Shown here: positions 15,882-24,255 of the stretch, piece by piece
How the letters are laid out: the number at the start of each line of letters is the position of its first letter
Position numbering within the stretch: the first letter of the stretch is position 1
Assembly (NCBI RefSeq): GCF_000178115.2
Contig: NC_014828.1
Coordinates: forward strand, 1,705,310-1,769,309
Direction: 5' to 3'
DNA from: Ethanoligenens harbinense YUAN-3
GTDB taxonomy: Bacteria; Bacillota; Clostridia; Oscillospirales; Ethanoligenentaceae
Length of the DNA stretch: 64,000 nt
Program-made: the position numbers and the translations under genes
Notes under the pieces: generated by a model
The model's database searches: none
What the model was told of the DNA's origin: nothing
The model's input: the letters and a program-made list of their open reading frames with translations, nothing else

Positions 15882-17290
15882 CGGGCTGGATGGAAGCCTG
15901 CCGTCCCTCCGAAAAAGCGGAAGCCGCCCTGCGCCGTGCCGGAGAAGATTTTTACACCTTCTGCCGCCTGCGCGCGCCGGCGTTCTACAAGCCGGATCGT
16001 GCCTATCTCGCCGCGCTCTGCCGGGCCATGCAGGCATTTTATGAGAGCGCGGAGGAGCTGCTCATCCTCAACCTGCCGCCCCGGCACGGCAAAAGCCGCA
16101 CCGCCGGGTTGTTCGCGCAGTGGGTGTTCGGCCGCCGCCCCGCCGAAAAGATCATGACCGGCAGCTACAACGAGCGCCTTTCCGCTTCGTTTTCCAAAAC
16201 GGTGCGCGCCGCCGTTATGGAAAGAAAAGCGGAACCGGGTCAAACCGTCTTTTCCGATATTTTTCCCGGTCTGCGCGTCAAGCGGGGCGAAGCGGCCTCC
16301 ACCCTCTGGGCGCTGGACGGGCAGTTTGCCAGCTATCTGGCCACCAGCCCCACCGGCACGGCCACGGGCTTCGGCTGCTCGCTGCTCATCCTCGACGACA
16401 TCATCAAAAACGCCTACGAGGCCCACAACGCCGCCCTGCTCGACGCGCAGTGGAGCTGGTTCACCGACACCATGCTTTCGCGGGTGGAAGAAGGCGGCAA
16501 GATCCTGCTCATCATGACACGCTGGGCCACCGGCGACCTTGCCGGACGGGCGGAAAAGCTCTTCACCGCGCAGGGCCGCCCGCCCCGCGTCATCCGCATG
16601 AAGGCTCTGCGGGAAGACGGCTCCATGCTCTGCCCGGACATTCTCGCCCGCCGCACCTATGAGCGCAAGCGCCGCCTGATGGGCGCGGACATCGCCTCCG
16701 CCAACTATCAGCAAGAGCCAATCGACCTCAAAGGCCGGCTTTACGGCGTGTTCCAAACGTATGACGTTCCGCCCCAGAGCAGAAGCGGCGCGCCGGATTT
16801 TTCCGAGCGTCTCGCTTATGTAGACACGGCGGACACCGGCTCCGACGCGCTCTGCGCCGTCATCTGGGGCGTGCGCGGGCACGATGCCTACGTCCTCGAC
16901 GTGTATTACACCGCCGCCCCGATGGAGATCACCGAACCGGAGCTTGCCAGACGGTTAAAGGCGCAGGGCGTCACCCGGGCGCGCATCGAGAGCAACAACG
17001 GCGGGCGCGGCTTTGCCCGCGCCGTGGCGCGCTGTCTGGAGGAAGACCTGCGCTGTTTCCGCACGCAGGTGCGCTGGTTCACACAGAGCAAAAATAAAGA
17101 GGCGCGCATTCTCACCGCCGCGCCGTGGCTGGCGCTGCACCTGCGTTTCCCCGCCGACTGGCGCGGCCGCTGGCCGGAATATGCCGCCGCCATGCTGTCC
17201 TATCAGCGCGCGGGGAAAAACGCGCACGACGACGCGCCGGACGCCACCACCGGCGTTGCCGAAACCATGCTGCTTTTACAGGAGGGATAA
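15848..17290 (+). CDS. Phage terminase large subunit
   Basis: Packaging motor and nuclease of 480 residues. The ATPase domain has Walker A LPPRHGKSRT (about 77-86), Walker B LLILDDI and the coupling segment LIMTRWATGDLAGR. The C-terminal RNase H-like nuclease shows acidic residues in LAYVDTADTGSDALCAVIWG, RIESNNGGRGFARAV and NAHDDAPDATTGV. AAAGGGGGGAAAG precedes the ATG. Gene order (small terminase, large terminase, portal) is that of a complete DNA packaging module, and all catalytic motifs look intact. Confidence 0.95.
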   Translation: MPAQLENIRRLTGWMEACRPSEKAEAALRRAGEDFYTFCRLRAPAFYKPDRAYLAALCRAMQAFYESAEELLILNLPPRHGKSRTAGLFAQWVFGRRPAEKIMTGSYNERLSASFSKTVRAAVMERKAEPGQTVFSDIFPGLRVKRGEAASTLWALDGQFASYLATSPTGTATGFGCSLLILDDIIKNAYEAHNAALLDAQWSWFTDTMLSRVEEGGKILLIMTRWATGDLAGRAEKLFTAQGRPPRVIRMKALREDGSMLCPDILARRTYERKRRLMGADIASANYQQEPIDLKGRLYGVFQTYDVPPQSRSGAPDFSERLAYVDTADTGSDALCAVIWGVRGHDAYVLDVYYTAAPMEITEPELARRLKAQGVTRARIESNNGGRGFARAVARCLEEDLRCFRTQVRWFTQSKNKEARILTAAPWLALHLRFPADWRGRWPEYAAAMLSYQRAGKNAHDDAPDATTGVAETMLLLQEG

Positions 17291-17293
17291 CAA

Positions 17294-18784
17294 ATGGGAT
17301 GGATGTCCGATATGGAGCAAACCCTGTCCGCCGTCCGGCAGCGCATCGTGTCCAAGCTGCGTTTTCAGCCCGCCGGCGCCTTTTCCGCCACCATTTACGA
17401 GCCGTACAGCCACGCGGCCAACGTCGCCAAAAACCGCATCTGGTATCGCGGCGAGCCGTCGGAGCTGTTCCAGTTTTATAAAAGCTGCGCGGCCTCCGCA
17501 GCGGGCGACGGGGTCAACCGCTCGCGCTTCTGGGCGGCTGTGCCCTCGCGCGGCATGCAGATCCGCAAGATTCACACCGGCCTGCCCGCTCTCTGCGTGG
17601 ACAAGCTGGCCGACATCGTGGCCACCGACATGCAGCCCGTCGCGTTTTCGGGGCCAAACGCCGTCGAGGCGCAGGCAAGATGGAACCGCATCGCCGCCGC
17701 GAACGATTTTGCCGAGCTGGTGCGCCGCGCCGTGGTAGAGACCGACGTGACCGGCGACGGCGCGTTCAAAATTTCTTATGATCCCGGCGTCTCTCCCCTG
17801 CCGCTGCTTGAGTTCTACAGCGGCGAACAGGTCAGCTATACCACCGTGCGCGGCCAGATCACCGAAGTGCTTTTCTACACACAAAAAGAGCTGGACGGGC
17901 AGCGTTTTCAGTTCACCGAAACCTACGGCCCCGGCTTTGTGCGCTATGCGCTCTGCGACCGGCTGGGCCGTCCGGCCGACGCCGCGGCGTTTCACGAGCT
18001 TGCGGATCTCAAGCCGGTCGCATGGGCCGCGCCGGTCATGTGGGCCGTGCCGCTCGCTTTTGCCCATTCCCCCATGTTTCCGGGCCGGGGCCGCAGCGTG
18101 TTCGACGGCAAATGCGACATGTTCGACGCGCTCGACGAGGACATCAGCCAATGGACGGACGCGGTGCGCGCGGGCCGGGCGGCGCGGTATATCCCGCTCG
18201 ACCTCATCCCGCGGGATACATCGACCGGCGCGCCCATCGAACCGAATCCCTTTGATAATCAGTTCATCGCCGTGCGCGGAACCATGTCCGAGACGCAAAA
18301 CGGGCAGGTGCAGGTCGTCCAGCCGGAGATCCGCAGCGACGCCTACCGCCGGAAATACGCCGCCGATCTGGAGATCGCCCTCATGGGCCTGCTCTCTCCG
18401 TCCACGCTCGGTCTCGGCATGGAGCAGCGCGATAACGCCTCCGCCCAGCGCGAAAAAGAAAAAACCACGCTGTACAGCCGCGCCAAACGTGTGGCCGCTC
18501 TGGAGCAGGCGCTTCCAAAGCTGGCAAAAGCCGCGCTTGCCGTCGAGGACATCCTCGCGGGGCGGGCCGTCGGGCAGTATGCCTGCACCGTCAGTTGGGG
18601 GGAATACGCCAACCCGTCGTTTGAAAGCGTCGCCGCCACCGTCGGGCAGGCCAGACAAGCGGGCGTGCTCTCCATCGAGCGCGCGGTGGAAGAACTCTAT
18701 GGCCATAACATGAGCACGGAGGAAAAGCGGCAGGAAGTCGCGCGCATCAAAGAAGAACGCGCGCCCGCCAAACAGAACACATAA
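17294..18784 (+). CDS. Phage portal protein
   Basis: Portal (SPP1 gp6-like) of 496 residues that forms the dodecameric DNA gate at one capsid vertex. It follows the terminase after three bases, behind AGGAGGGATAA. Typical features are NRIWYRGEPSELFQFYKS, the early SKLRFQPAGAF, the core AALCVDKLADIV-like segment, and C-terminal LLSPSTLGLGMEQRDNASAQREKEKTTLYSR with a long helix after it. The length is within the usual 450-500 range. No frameshift or truncation is visible. Confidence 0.9.
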   Translation: MGWMSDMEQTLSAVRQRIVSKLRFQPAGAFSATIYEPYSHAANVAKNRIWYRGEPSELFQFYKSCAASAAGDGVNRSRFWAAVPSRGMQIRKIHTGLPALCVDKLADIVATDMQPVAFSGPNAVEAQARWNRIAAANDFAELVRRAVVETDVTGDGAFKISYDPGVSPLPLLEFYSGEQVSYTTVRGQITEVLFYTQKELDGQRFQFTETYGPGFVRYALCDRLGRPADAAAFHELADLKPVAWAAPVMWAVPLAFAHSPMFPGRGRSVFDGKCDMFDALDEDISQWTDAVRAGRAARYIPLDLIPRDTSTGAPIEPNPFDNQFIAVRGTMSETQNGQVQVVQPEIRSDAYRRKYAADLEIALMGLLSPSTLGLGMEQRDNASAQREKEKTTLYSRAKRVAALEQALPKLAKAALAVEDILAGRAVGQYACTVSWGEYANPSFESVAATVGQARQAGVLSIERAVEELYGHNMSTEEKRQEVARIKEERAPAKQNT

Positions 18785-18900
18785 AAGCAGATGTTCCCGC
18801 CACCCGCGCCCGCGTCCAAAGCGGCTGAAGACGAAAAAAGCTGCGCGCCGCCCGCCGGGCGAAAACGGCAGAGCACCCACCGCGACCAAAGGAGGAACTC

Positions 18901-19365
18901 ATGGCAGATCATCGGGAAGAAAACGCGGCGCCGGATATCCCGGCCGCAGCCCGGACGGATGAAAAGCGCTATACCCAAAAAGAGCTTGACACCGCCGTCG
19001 AAAAGCGGCTGGCCGAGGAGCGGCGCAAGGCTCCCGGCCGCCTCGCCAAAGCCAACCGGCGGCACCTCGCCGCCGAGGCCAAACTCGCCGCCGTCACCCT
19101 CGGCGTGCCGCCAAAGCGCGCCGCCTACGCCGCCAAGCTGGCCGATCTCGCCGCCGTGCCCGTGGATGAGGAAACCGGGCCGGACGCTGCCGCCGTCAAA
19201 AAAGCCGTGCAGACCGTGCTGGCGGACATTCCGGAGCTGAAACTCTCCGCACAGGATGAAAAAGCCCCCGGCCTGCGCATCGGCGCAAACAGCACTCCTT
19301 CACACCGGGAAAGCGCCGCGCCCGCGGCCTCCCGCGTCAAACCGTGGAATAAATTCCGCGGCTAA
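18901..19365 (+). CDS. Phage capsid scaffolding protein
   Basis: Highly charged, helical, Lys/Glu/Ala-rich protein of 154 residues placed between portal and major capsid genes, the usual site for a scaffold. YTQKELDTAVEKRLAEERRK is a common scaffold-type N-terminal coil, followed by a more ordered VTLGVPPKRAAYAAKLADLA region. The basic C-terminus (SRVKPWNKFRG) would bind the capsid protein. AAAGGAGGAACTC precedes the ATG. No prohead protease gene is present. The 115 bases before it contain no other gene. Confidence 0.8.
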   Translation: MADHREENAAPDIPAAARTDEKRYTQKELDTAVEKRLAEERRKAPGRLAKANRRHLAAEAKLAAVTLGVPPKRAAYAAKLADLAAVPVDEETGPDAAAVKKAVQTVLADIPELKLSAQDEKAPGLRIGANSTPSHRESAAPAASRVKPWNKFRG

Positions 19366-19419
19366 CCGTCCGAATACAACGCGGCATCCCGCATGCCGCC
19401 CCGCAAAGGAGGAACTACC

Positions 19420-20370
19420 ATGGCACTCAATTATGCCGAGCAGTGGAACAATGAACTGTTGGACATTTTCGCGCAGGAAGCGCTCTGTTCCCCGTTTATC
19501 ACCACCAATGTGCGCTGGCTTTCGGCCCGCGTGTTCCACTTCACCCAGATGAGCACCAGCGGCTTCGGCGCGCATAAGCGCAGCGGCGGCTGGAATACCG
19601 GCACCTTCACGCAGGCCGACAACACCTATACCGTCGGCTTCGACCGCGACATCCAGTTTCTCGTGGACAAGGCCGACGTAGACGAAACCAACGAGGTCGC
19701 TTCCATCCGCAACATCTCCGACGTGTTCCAGAAAACGCAGGCCGTCCCGGAGCTCTGCGCCTATTTTTTCTCCCGCGTGGCGCAGGCCGCGCAGGCACAG
19801 AGCGGCTACCACTCCGCCACCGCCGCGTCGGACAATGCCTTTTCGCCCGCCAATGTGTTTGAAACGCTCAAAGGCTTCCTTGCCGCCGGCAAACTGCGCC
19901 GCTATCGGGCGCGCGGCGCGCTCGTCATGTACGTCACCAGTGCCGTAATGAGCGCACTCGAGCAGTCGCCCCTGTTCACCCGGCAGATCAATATGACCGC
20001 CCTCACCAACGACGGCGTCGGGCTGGAAACGCGCGTGACCAACATTGACGGCGTACCGGTGGTTGAGGTCATCGACGACGAGCGATTTTACGACAAATTC
20101 GATTTCACGTCCGGCTTCGCACCGGTGGCGCACACCGCTTCCGTCACCGGCTCGCATAAGATTAACGTTCTCATCGCGTCCCAGCTCACCACCTTCTGCG
20201 TGCCCAAAATTTCCAGCATCTATTTCTTTGCGCCCGGCACGCACACCGAGGGCGACGGTTATCTCTACCAGAACCGGCAGCTTTCCGACGTGTTCGTCTT
20301 CCCCAACGGCAAAGACAACGCCATTGACAGCGTCTATGTCGATGTGGACACGGCGGAGTATGGCGCATAA
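19420..20370 (+). CDS. Phage major capsid protein
   Basis: Main shell subunit of 316 residues, HK97-fold by size and context. Segments such as FTQADNTYTVGFDRDIQFLVDKADVDETN, LRRYRARGALVMYVTSAVMSALEQSP (P-domain-like) and KINVLIASQLTTFCVPKISSIYFFAP near the end are typical of Firmicute siphophage capsids. AAAGGAGGAACTACC precedes the ATG, and the longer frame upstream lacks support. It follows the scaffold gene after 54 bases. Confidence 0.88.
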   Translation: MALNYAEQWNNELLDIFAQEALCSPFITTNVRWLSARVFHFTQMSTSGFGAHKRSGGWNTGTFTQADNTYTVGFDRDIQFLVDKADVDETNEVASIRNISDVFQKTQAVPELCAYFFSRVAQAAQAQSGYHSATAASDNAFSPANVFETLKGFLAAGKLRRYRARGALVMYVTSAVMSALEQSPLFTRQINMTALTNDGVGLETRVTNIDGVPVVEVIDDERFYDKFDFTSGFAPVAHTASVTGSHKINVLIASQLTTFCVPKISSIYFFAPGTHTEGDGYLYQNRQLSDVFVFPNGKDNAIDSVYVDVDTAEYGA

Positions 20371-20403
20371 CCTTTCCAAAACGCGGGCGAAGGAGGTTTT
20401 CCC

Positions 20404-20766
20404 ATGGCTTATGCGGATACGGATTTTTACACAAATACCTACGGCGGCACGCTGCCCGCCGGCACCGCGCTTGAAAACCTGCTGGCGCGCGCCACCGACG
20501 ACATCGACAGCGCGGTGTATGGGCACATCGGCGCGCAGGGCGGCTTCGCGGCTCTTACGGCGTTCTGCCAAAGGCAGGTGCAGTTTGCCGTCTGCGCGCA
20601 GGCCGACCACCTGCAAGCCGCCGGCGGCCTTGCCGATCTGGCCGGCGTGGACAGCTATCAGGTCGGAGATGTGTCCCTAAAACTGCAAAGCGGCAGTTTC
20701 CCCCGGCTCGCGCCGCGCGCGCGGCGCTATCTCGAACCCACGTCGCTGCTCTGTCGGGGGGTGTGA
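20404..20766 (+). CDS. Phage head-tail connector (gp15/HK97 gp6-like)
   Basis: Helical adaptor of 120 residues that would dock beneath the portal. DTDFYTNTYGGTLPAGTALENLLARATDDIDSAVYGHI and RQVQFAVCAQADHLQAAGG are the helices usual for SPP1 gp15-like connectors, followed by VSLKLQSGSF and a C-terminal YLEPTSLL. GAAGGAGGTTTTCC precedes the ATG. It overlaps the region of the next start, so expression is probably coupled. Confidence 0.8.
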   Translation: MAYADTDFYTNTYGGTLPAGTALENLLARATDDIDSAVYGHIGAQGGFAALTAFCQRQVQFAVCAQADHLQAAGGLADLAGVDSYQVGDVSLKLQSGSFPRLAPRARRYLEPTSLLCRGV

Positions 20767-20768
20767 CC

Positions 20769-21098
20769 ATGCGTGTGCCGTACATCGCACAGATTTGGGA
20801 TACCACGCCCGTCACCGTCCGTCTTACCGACGGACTGACGGAGGGCGGCGCGCCGCAGGAAGCCGTCTCCTACACCGGCAAATGCAATTTTTCGGAGGTT
20901 GCCAAAACCAAACGGCAGGCCGACGGCACGCTCGTGCAGTTGGCCGCCCGCCTCACCATCGGCGGGGACATCGCGCCCGGGCTGCCGGTGCTGACCGGCT
21001 GCGTGGAAATCGGCGGGCGAACCTGGCAGATTGTCACGGCCGCCCGCCCGCGCAACCCGGACGGCACCGTGCATCACACGGCGCTGGGCCTTGCCTGA
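20769..21098 (+). CDS. Phage head closure / minor capsid 1-like protein
   Basis: Small beta-rich protein of 109 residues (VRLTDGLTEGGAPQEAVSYTGKCNFSEVAKT, then LAARLTIGGDIAPGLPVLTG and TWQIVTAARPRNPDGTVHHTAL), the pattern of minor capsid protein 1 in A118/TP901-type phages, which closes the connector. GGGGGG lies seven bases before this ATG. A GTG two codons earlier, overlapping the previous stop, is a possible alternative. Confidence 0.72.
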   Translation: MRVPYIAQIWDTTPVTVRLTDGLTEGGAPQEAVSYTGKCNFSEVAKTKRQADGTLVQLAARLTIGGDIAPGLPVLTGCVEIGGRTWQIVTAARPRNPDGTVHHTALGLA

Positions 21099-21117
21099 AC
21101 AAAAGAAGGCGAACGGC

Positions 21118-21495
21118 ATGGTATCCATCAGCCTGCAATCGAATGCTCTGGAGCAGTTGAAAACCGCGCTCACACGCGCCCTTGCGCAAACCGCCGAGGC
21201 GATCCTCGCCCGGGAGCGGGCCGATGCCGTCATCCCCATGGACAGTGGGCGGATGCAAAACCGGCAGACTTTTGTGGACGCCGCCCGCGCACGGAACGGC
21301 ATCGTGGAGATCGTGACCGACGCGCCGCAGGCCGCCCGCCTGTATTTTCATCCTACGTATCACTTCCGCCGTGATAAAAACGCCAACGCGCGCGGCGAAT
21401 GGTGGGAACCGTGGATAAGCGGCAGCCGCCGCGGTGAAGCCGCCGGGCTGTTTGCCTTGTCCGTTCAAACACTTGCAAAGGAGATTTTGCGATGA
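21118..21495 (+). CDS. Phage minor capsid 2-like / tail completion protein
   Basis: Protein of 125 residues. The central AARLYFHPTYHFRRDKNANA followed by GEWWEPWISG is characteristic of Minor_capsid_2-type proteins at the head-tail joint. An N-terminal helix (ALEQLKTALTRALAQTAEAI) precedes it. AGAAGG lies upstream of the ATG. The stop overlaps the start of the next gene by four bases. Confidence 0.78.
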   Translation: MVSISLQSNALEQLKTALTRALAQTAEAILARERADAVIPMDSGRMQNRQTFVDAARARNGIVEIVTDAPQAARLYFHPTYHFRRDKNANARGEWWEPWISGSRRGEAAGLFALSVQTLAKEILR

Positions 21496-21896
21496 TGCAT
21501 GTATCCGATGTCATCGGCTGGCTCAAGACCAAATACCCCGGGACCGGGGTGTTCCACAGCGCCATTCCAAAGCGCGAACCCTTCTGCCTCGGCGTTTATC
21601 CCAAGCAGCGAGGCGCTTCCATTCTCGCGGTCGGCGGCGCCGCCTGCACGTCCTGCGCCCTGTTACCGGTGGACATCCTCATTCATTGGGGCGAGGATGC
21701 GGGCGCCTGCGAAGCGCTCGCCGACAGCCTGTACGCCCTGTTTTGGGGCAACACATCCGAGCGCGTCGGGGGGTATCCCGTCCGTCGGTTTCTGCTGCCG
21801 GACGCGGCCCCCGCCGGCGTCGGGCGGGACAGCGCGAATATTTGCGAAATGGTCATCCGCGTCAACATTTTATATGAAACCGCCGCGTCCTCTTAA
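21492..21896 (+). CDS. Phage minor capsid 3-like / tail terminator
   Basis: Protein of 134 residues with VSDVIGWLKTKYPGTGVFHSAIPKREPFCLGVY and RDSANICEMVIRVNILYET, the pattern of minor capsid 3 or tail terminator proteins that cap the tail tube. Position, right after the minor-capsid-2-like gene and before the tail tube gene, supports this. AAAGGAGATTTTGCG precedes the first of two adjacent ATG codons. Confidence 0.78.
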   Translation: MMHVSDVIGWLKTKYPGTGVFHSAIPKREPFCLGVYPKQRGASILAVGGAACTSCALLPVDILIHWGEDAGACEALADSLYALFWGNTSERVGGYPVRRFLLPDAAPAGVGRDSANICEMVIRVNILYETAASS

Positions 21897-21923
21897 AGCG
21901 CGGCGTGAAAGGCAGGAATTTTT

Positions 21924-22346
21924 ATGGCTGTTTATCCCACACACGGGTTGACTTTCAAAGTCGGCAAGGCGGGCGATGCGTCCGCCGCCATCGCGGTCAA
22001 AGACGTTTACAGCATCGAGCCCAAGCTCAAAGGGCAGGTCAAAACCTGGAACCCGCTCGACCAGCACGGCTGGCAGCGGGCGCTGATGACAGGCAAGGCC
22101 CTCACCATCACACACAAGGGGCAGCGCAACGAAGGCGACCCCGGCAACGACCTCATCGCCGACCTGCTTTTGGCCGTCGGCAGCGCCTGCACCATCCCCT
22201 ACGAGATCGACTTTCCAAGCGGCGCCAAACTCAGCGGCAATGTCGTGGTCGATCTCTCCACCCCGTTCGGCGGCGCGTCCACCGATCTCTCCGCGCTGGA
22301 GTGGGACGCGGTGTTCGATGGCGCGCCGATTTGGACGGCGGCCTGA
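21924..22346 (+). CDS. Phage major tail tube protein
   Basis: Beta-rich tube subunit of 140 residues. VYPTHGLTFKVGKAGDASAA, VKTWNPLDQHGWQRALMTGKALTITHKGQRNEGDPGNDLIADL and NVVVDLSTPFGGASTDLSALEWDAVFDG fit the compact XkdM/TP901-type tail proteins. It precedes the tail chaperone pair and tape measure, the invariant order in siphophages. GAAAGGCAGGAA precedes the ATG. Confidence 0.82.
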   Translation: MAVYPTHGLTFKVGKAGDASAAIAVKDVYSIEPKLKGQVKTWNPLDQHGWQRALMTGKALTITHKGQRNEGDPGNDLIADLLLAVGSACTIPYEIDFPSGAKLSGNVVVDLSTPFGGASTDLSALEWDAVFDGAPIWTAA

Positions 22347-22372
22347 TTTTTCTAATACTTGGAGGTTTCCGC

Positions 22373-22741
22373 ATGAATGTGAATCTGGATACTTATTTTG
22401 ACGCGCAAAAGCCCACCGTCACGGTGTTTGGCCGCGCGTATGAAGTGGACAACGACTATAAAAAAGTGCTGGCCGCGCAGCGGAAATTCACCGGCATACA
22501 GCCGGGCGCCGACAGCGGCGCGCTCATGCGCGAGCTGCTCACGGACGCGCTGACGGGCGGACGGCAGGCGGCGGAGGAAATCCTCGCGCACAACATGCCG
22601 TTTGCGTTCTGGAACCTGCTGCAATTCGGCGTGCTTGCCGCCATGACGGGCAAAAGCGTCGAACAGCTCCGCGAGGCCGCGCGGCAGGCGCAGACCGGCG
22701 CCACCTTTCGCCCCGGAAACGGCACGGAGAAACGGCTTTGA
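22373..22741 (+). CDS. Tail assembly chaperone, first reading frame (gpG-like)
   Basis: Protein of 122 residues with YKKVLAAQRKFTGIQPGADSGALMRELL and AAEEILAHNMPFAFWNLLQFGVLAAMTGKSV, in the place of the gpG-type chaperone that coats the tape measure during tail assembly. CTTGGAGG precedes the ATG. The frame ends in CTT-TGA (22736-22741), the same six bases as the prfB +1 frameshift site, and the +1 frame continues directly as the second half of the chaperone. Confidence 0.82.
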   Translation: MNVNLDTYFDAQKPTVTVFGRAYEVDNDYKKVLAAQRKFTGIQPGADSGALMRELLTDALTGGRQAAEEILAHNMPFAFWNLLQFGVLAAMTGKSVEQLREAARQAQTGATFRPGNGTEKRL

Positions 22742-22745
22742 TTTT
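22731..22745 (+). promoter_or_regulatory. Probable programmed +1 frameshift site CTT-TGA
   Basis: The codons are CGG-CTT-TGA-TTT. A tRNA-Leu on CUU can slip +1 to UUU at the poor-context stop and continue GAT-TTT-GAG. A GGAG (22727-22730) lies six bases upstream of CTT, farther than the prfB stimulator. Confidence 0.65.
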
Positions 22746-23075
22746 GAGGAGGATTATCCACTCATCGTCGCCTCCTTCGCGTTTGCTTACGGGCTGCGGC
22801 TTCGTTCGCCCGCCACGCACATTCCATGGCCGGAGTTCACGGCGCTGCTTGCCGGTCTGCCCGCACAAGCGCCCCTCCCGCAGCTTGTCGCCATCCGGAT
22901 GGCAAGCGATGAAGAAGCGGAGCATTTCGGCGCGGCGGCGCGTCAGGCGCGCGCGGACTGGCAAATGCGCCTGGCGGAACGCGCGGCAGGCGGAAGCGAA
23001 AACCCGGCGGCCTGTCTGGAACAGGTCTTTGGAGCGCTGTTCGGTCGGCGGCGCTGAAACATGAAGCATACTGAC
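22740..23075 (+). CDS. Tail assembly chaperone, second reading frame (gpT-like), reached by +1 frameshift
   Basis: Reading on in the +1 frame from CTT-T at 22736 gives 111 residues beginning DFEEDYPLIVASFAFAYGLRLRS and ending ALFRSAALKHEAY, stop at 23073. The DFEEDYPLIVASF-AYGLRLR pattern is typical of the Gp15-type second chaperone frame. It has no in-frame ATG, GTG or TTG until residue 54, although a GAGGAGG lies at its beginning, so it is almost certainly made as a fusion to the first frame. The fusion would be 233 residues. Confidence 0.78.
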
Positions 23076-23101
23076 CGAAGCGCCGGAAAGAAGGATTTTT
23101 T

Positions 23102-24055
23102 ATGGCAGAAAACGTAGGTGCCGTTTCGTTTGGCGTCCATCTGGACATCAGCACGCTTGAAACACAAATCTTCAATATCGGCGGCACGGCCGGTGCGGCG
23201 CTGCAATCCGTTTTGTCCGGCGTCTTTTCTTCCACGGTCGTCTCCGGTTTTTTCGACGCCGTCGGCACGGGGTTTCTCGACATGGCGGGCGGCGCGCGGG
23301 CGGCCGGGCAAAACGTCGTGGGGGCCATGTCGCAGGCGTGGGGCGGCATCCAAAATATCTGGGGCGGCGCGGGCGGCTGGTTTCGCGGCTTATGGGGCGG
23401 CATGCGCGGCGTCTTTGACGGTGCAGTCGGCTGGCGCGACCCGTTCGCGCAGGCATGGGGCGGCATCCAGAGCATCTGGAGCGGCGCGGGCGGCTGGTTC
23501 GATTCGGTTGCGCACAGCGTCACCGGCGCGTTCAACGGTACAGGCGACCGTATCCGTGACGCATTCCTCTCAGGCACCACTTTTCTCCAGTCTCTGCCGC
23601 AGGAAGCGGCGGCATGGGGCGGCGATATTGCTTCCGCCCTTGCCGAGGGCATCCAAAACGCCGCAGGCGCCGTACGCACCGCCGTAAGCGGCATCGCGCA
23701 GGACATTCGCAGCTTCCTGCACTTTAGCGAGCCGGACACCGGCCCGTTGGTCGGCTTCCACACATGGCCCCAAGACATGCTGGACGGAATGGCCGACGAT
23801 ATCCGAGGACATCAGGACTCTGTGCTGGCGGCCGTGAACGGTCTGGCCTCCGGCATGGCCGCCGCGCTGCAAACCGCGCCGTACGCACTGGACATCCGAG
23901 CAGGCATGTCGGCGCTGAACAGCGTGCAGAGCGCCCCCATCACCACCAATAACACCCGGGCCCCGGTCATCAACATCAACGGGCCGGTGTCTCTGGCGCA
24001 GGCAGGCGGAAAAAAGCAGCTCCTGCAGCAGCTTCAGTTCCTTGCCGGGATCTGA
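23102..24055 (+). CDS. Short tail tape measure protein
   Basis: Protein of 317 residues, far shorter than the usual 600-1500. It is Gly/Ala/Trp-rich and holds two copies of a 39-residue unit beginning AWGGIQNIWGGAGGWF / AWGGIQSIWSGAGGWF. The C-terminal part (IRSFLHFSEPDTGPLVGFHTWPQDMLDGMADDI) is a well-known tape measure tail segment, and the end (INGPVSLAQAGGKKQLLQQL) is also typical. As length sets tail length at about 0.15 nm per residue, a tail near 50 nm is implied. Position after the chaperones and before Dit supports the role. Confidence 0.8.
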   Translation: MAENVGAVSFGVHLDISTLETQIFNIGGTAGAALQSVLSGVFSSTVVSGFFDAVGTGFLDMAGGARAAGQNVVGAMSQAWGGIQNIWGGAGGWFRGLWGGMRGVFDGAVGWRDPFAQAWGGIQSIWSGAGGWFDSVAHSVTGAFNGTGDRIRDAFLSGTTFLQSLPQEAAAWGGDIASALAEGIQNAAGAVRTAVSGIAQDIRSFLHFSEPDTGPLVGFHTWPQDMLDGMADDIRGHQDSVLAAVNGLASGMAAALQTAPYALDIRAGMSALNSVQSAPITTNNTRAPVININGPVSLAQAGGKKQLLQQLQFLAGI

Positions 24056-24126
24056 CGTACGCGATGCCCAAACATACAGGACCCGGACACAGCCCGGTTC
24101 ATCTGACTCTTCGGAAAGGAGCACTC

Positions 24127-24255
24127 ATGTCACGTACGGCTCAAAACATCTGCTTTCCCCCATGCAGCGGATCGCTGCACATCCCGCATCGACGCGGCTC
24201 TCCATTTTCATACCTTGGGCAAATGCCGTCGGGAGGATATTCTGATGCTGCATGA
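24127..24255 (+). CDS. Possible small ORF between tape measure and Dit genes
   Basis: A 42-codon frame starting MSRTAQNICFPPC with AAAGGAGC five to eleven bases upstream. It overlaps the start of the next gene by 11 bases. The product has no recognisable motif. The strong ribosome binding site is the main support; it might instead act only as a leader that couples translation to the next gene. Confidence 0.35.
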   Translation: MSRTAQNICFPPCSGSLHIPHRRGSPFSYLGQMPSGGYSDAA

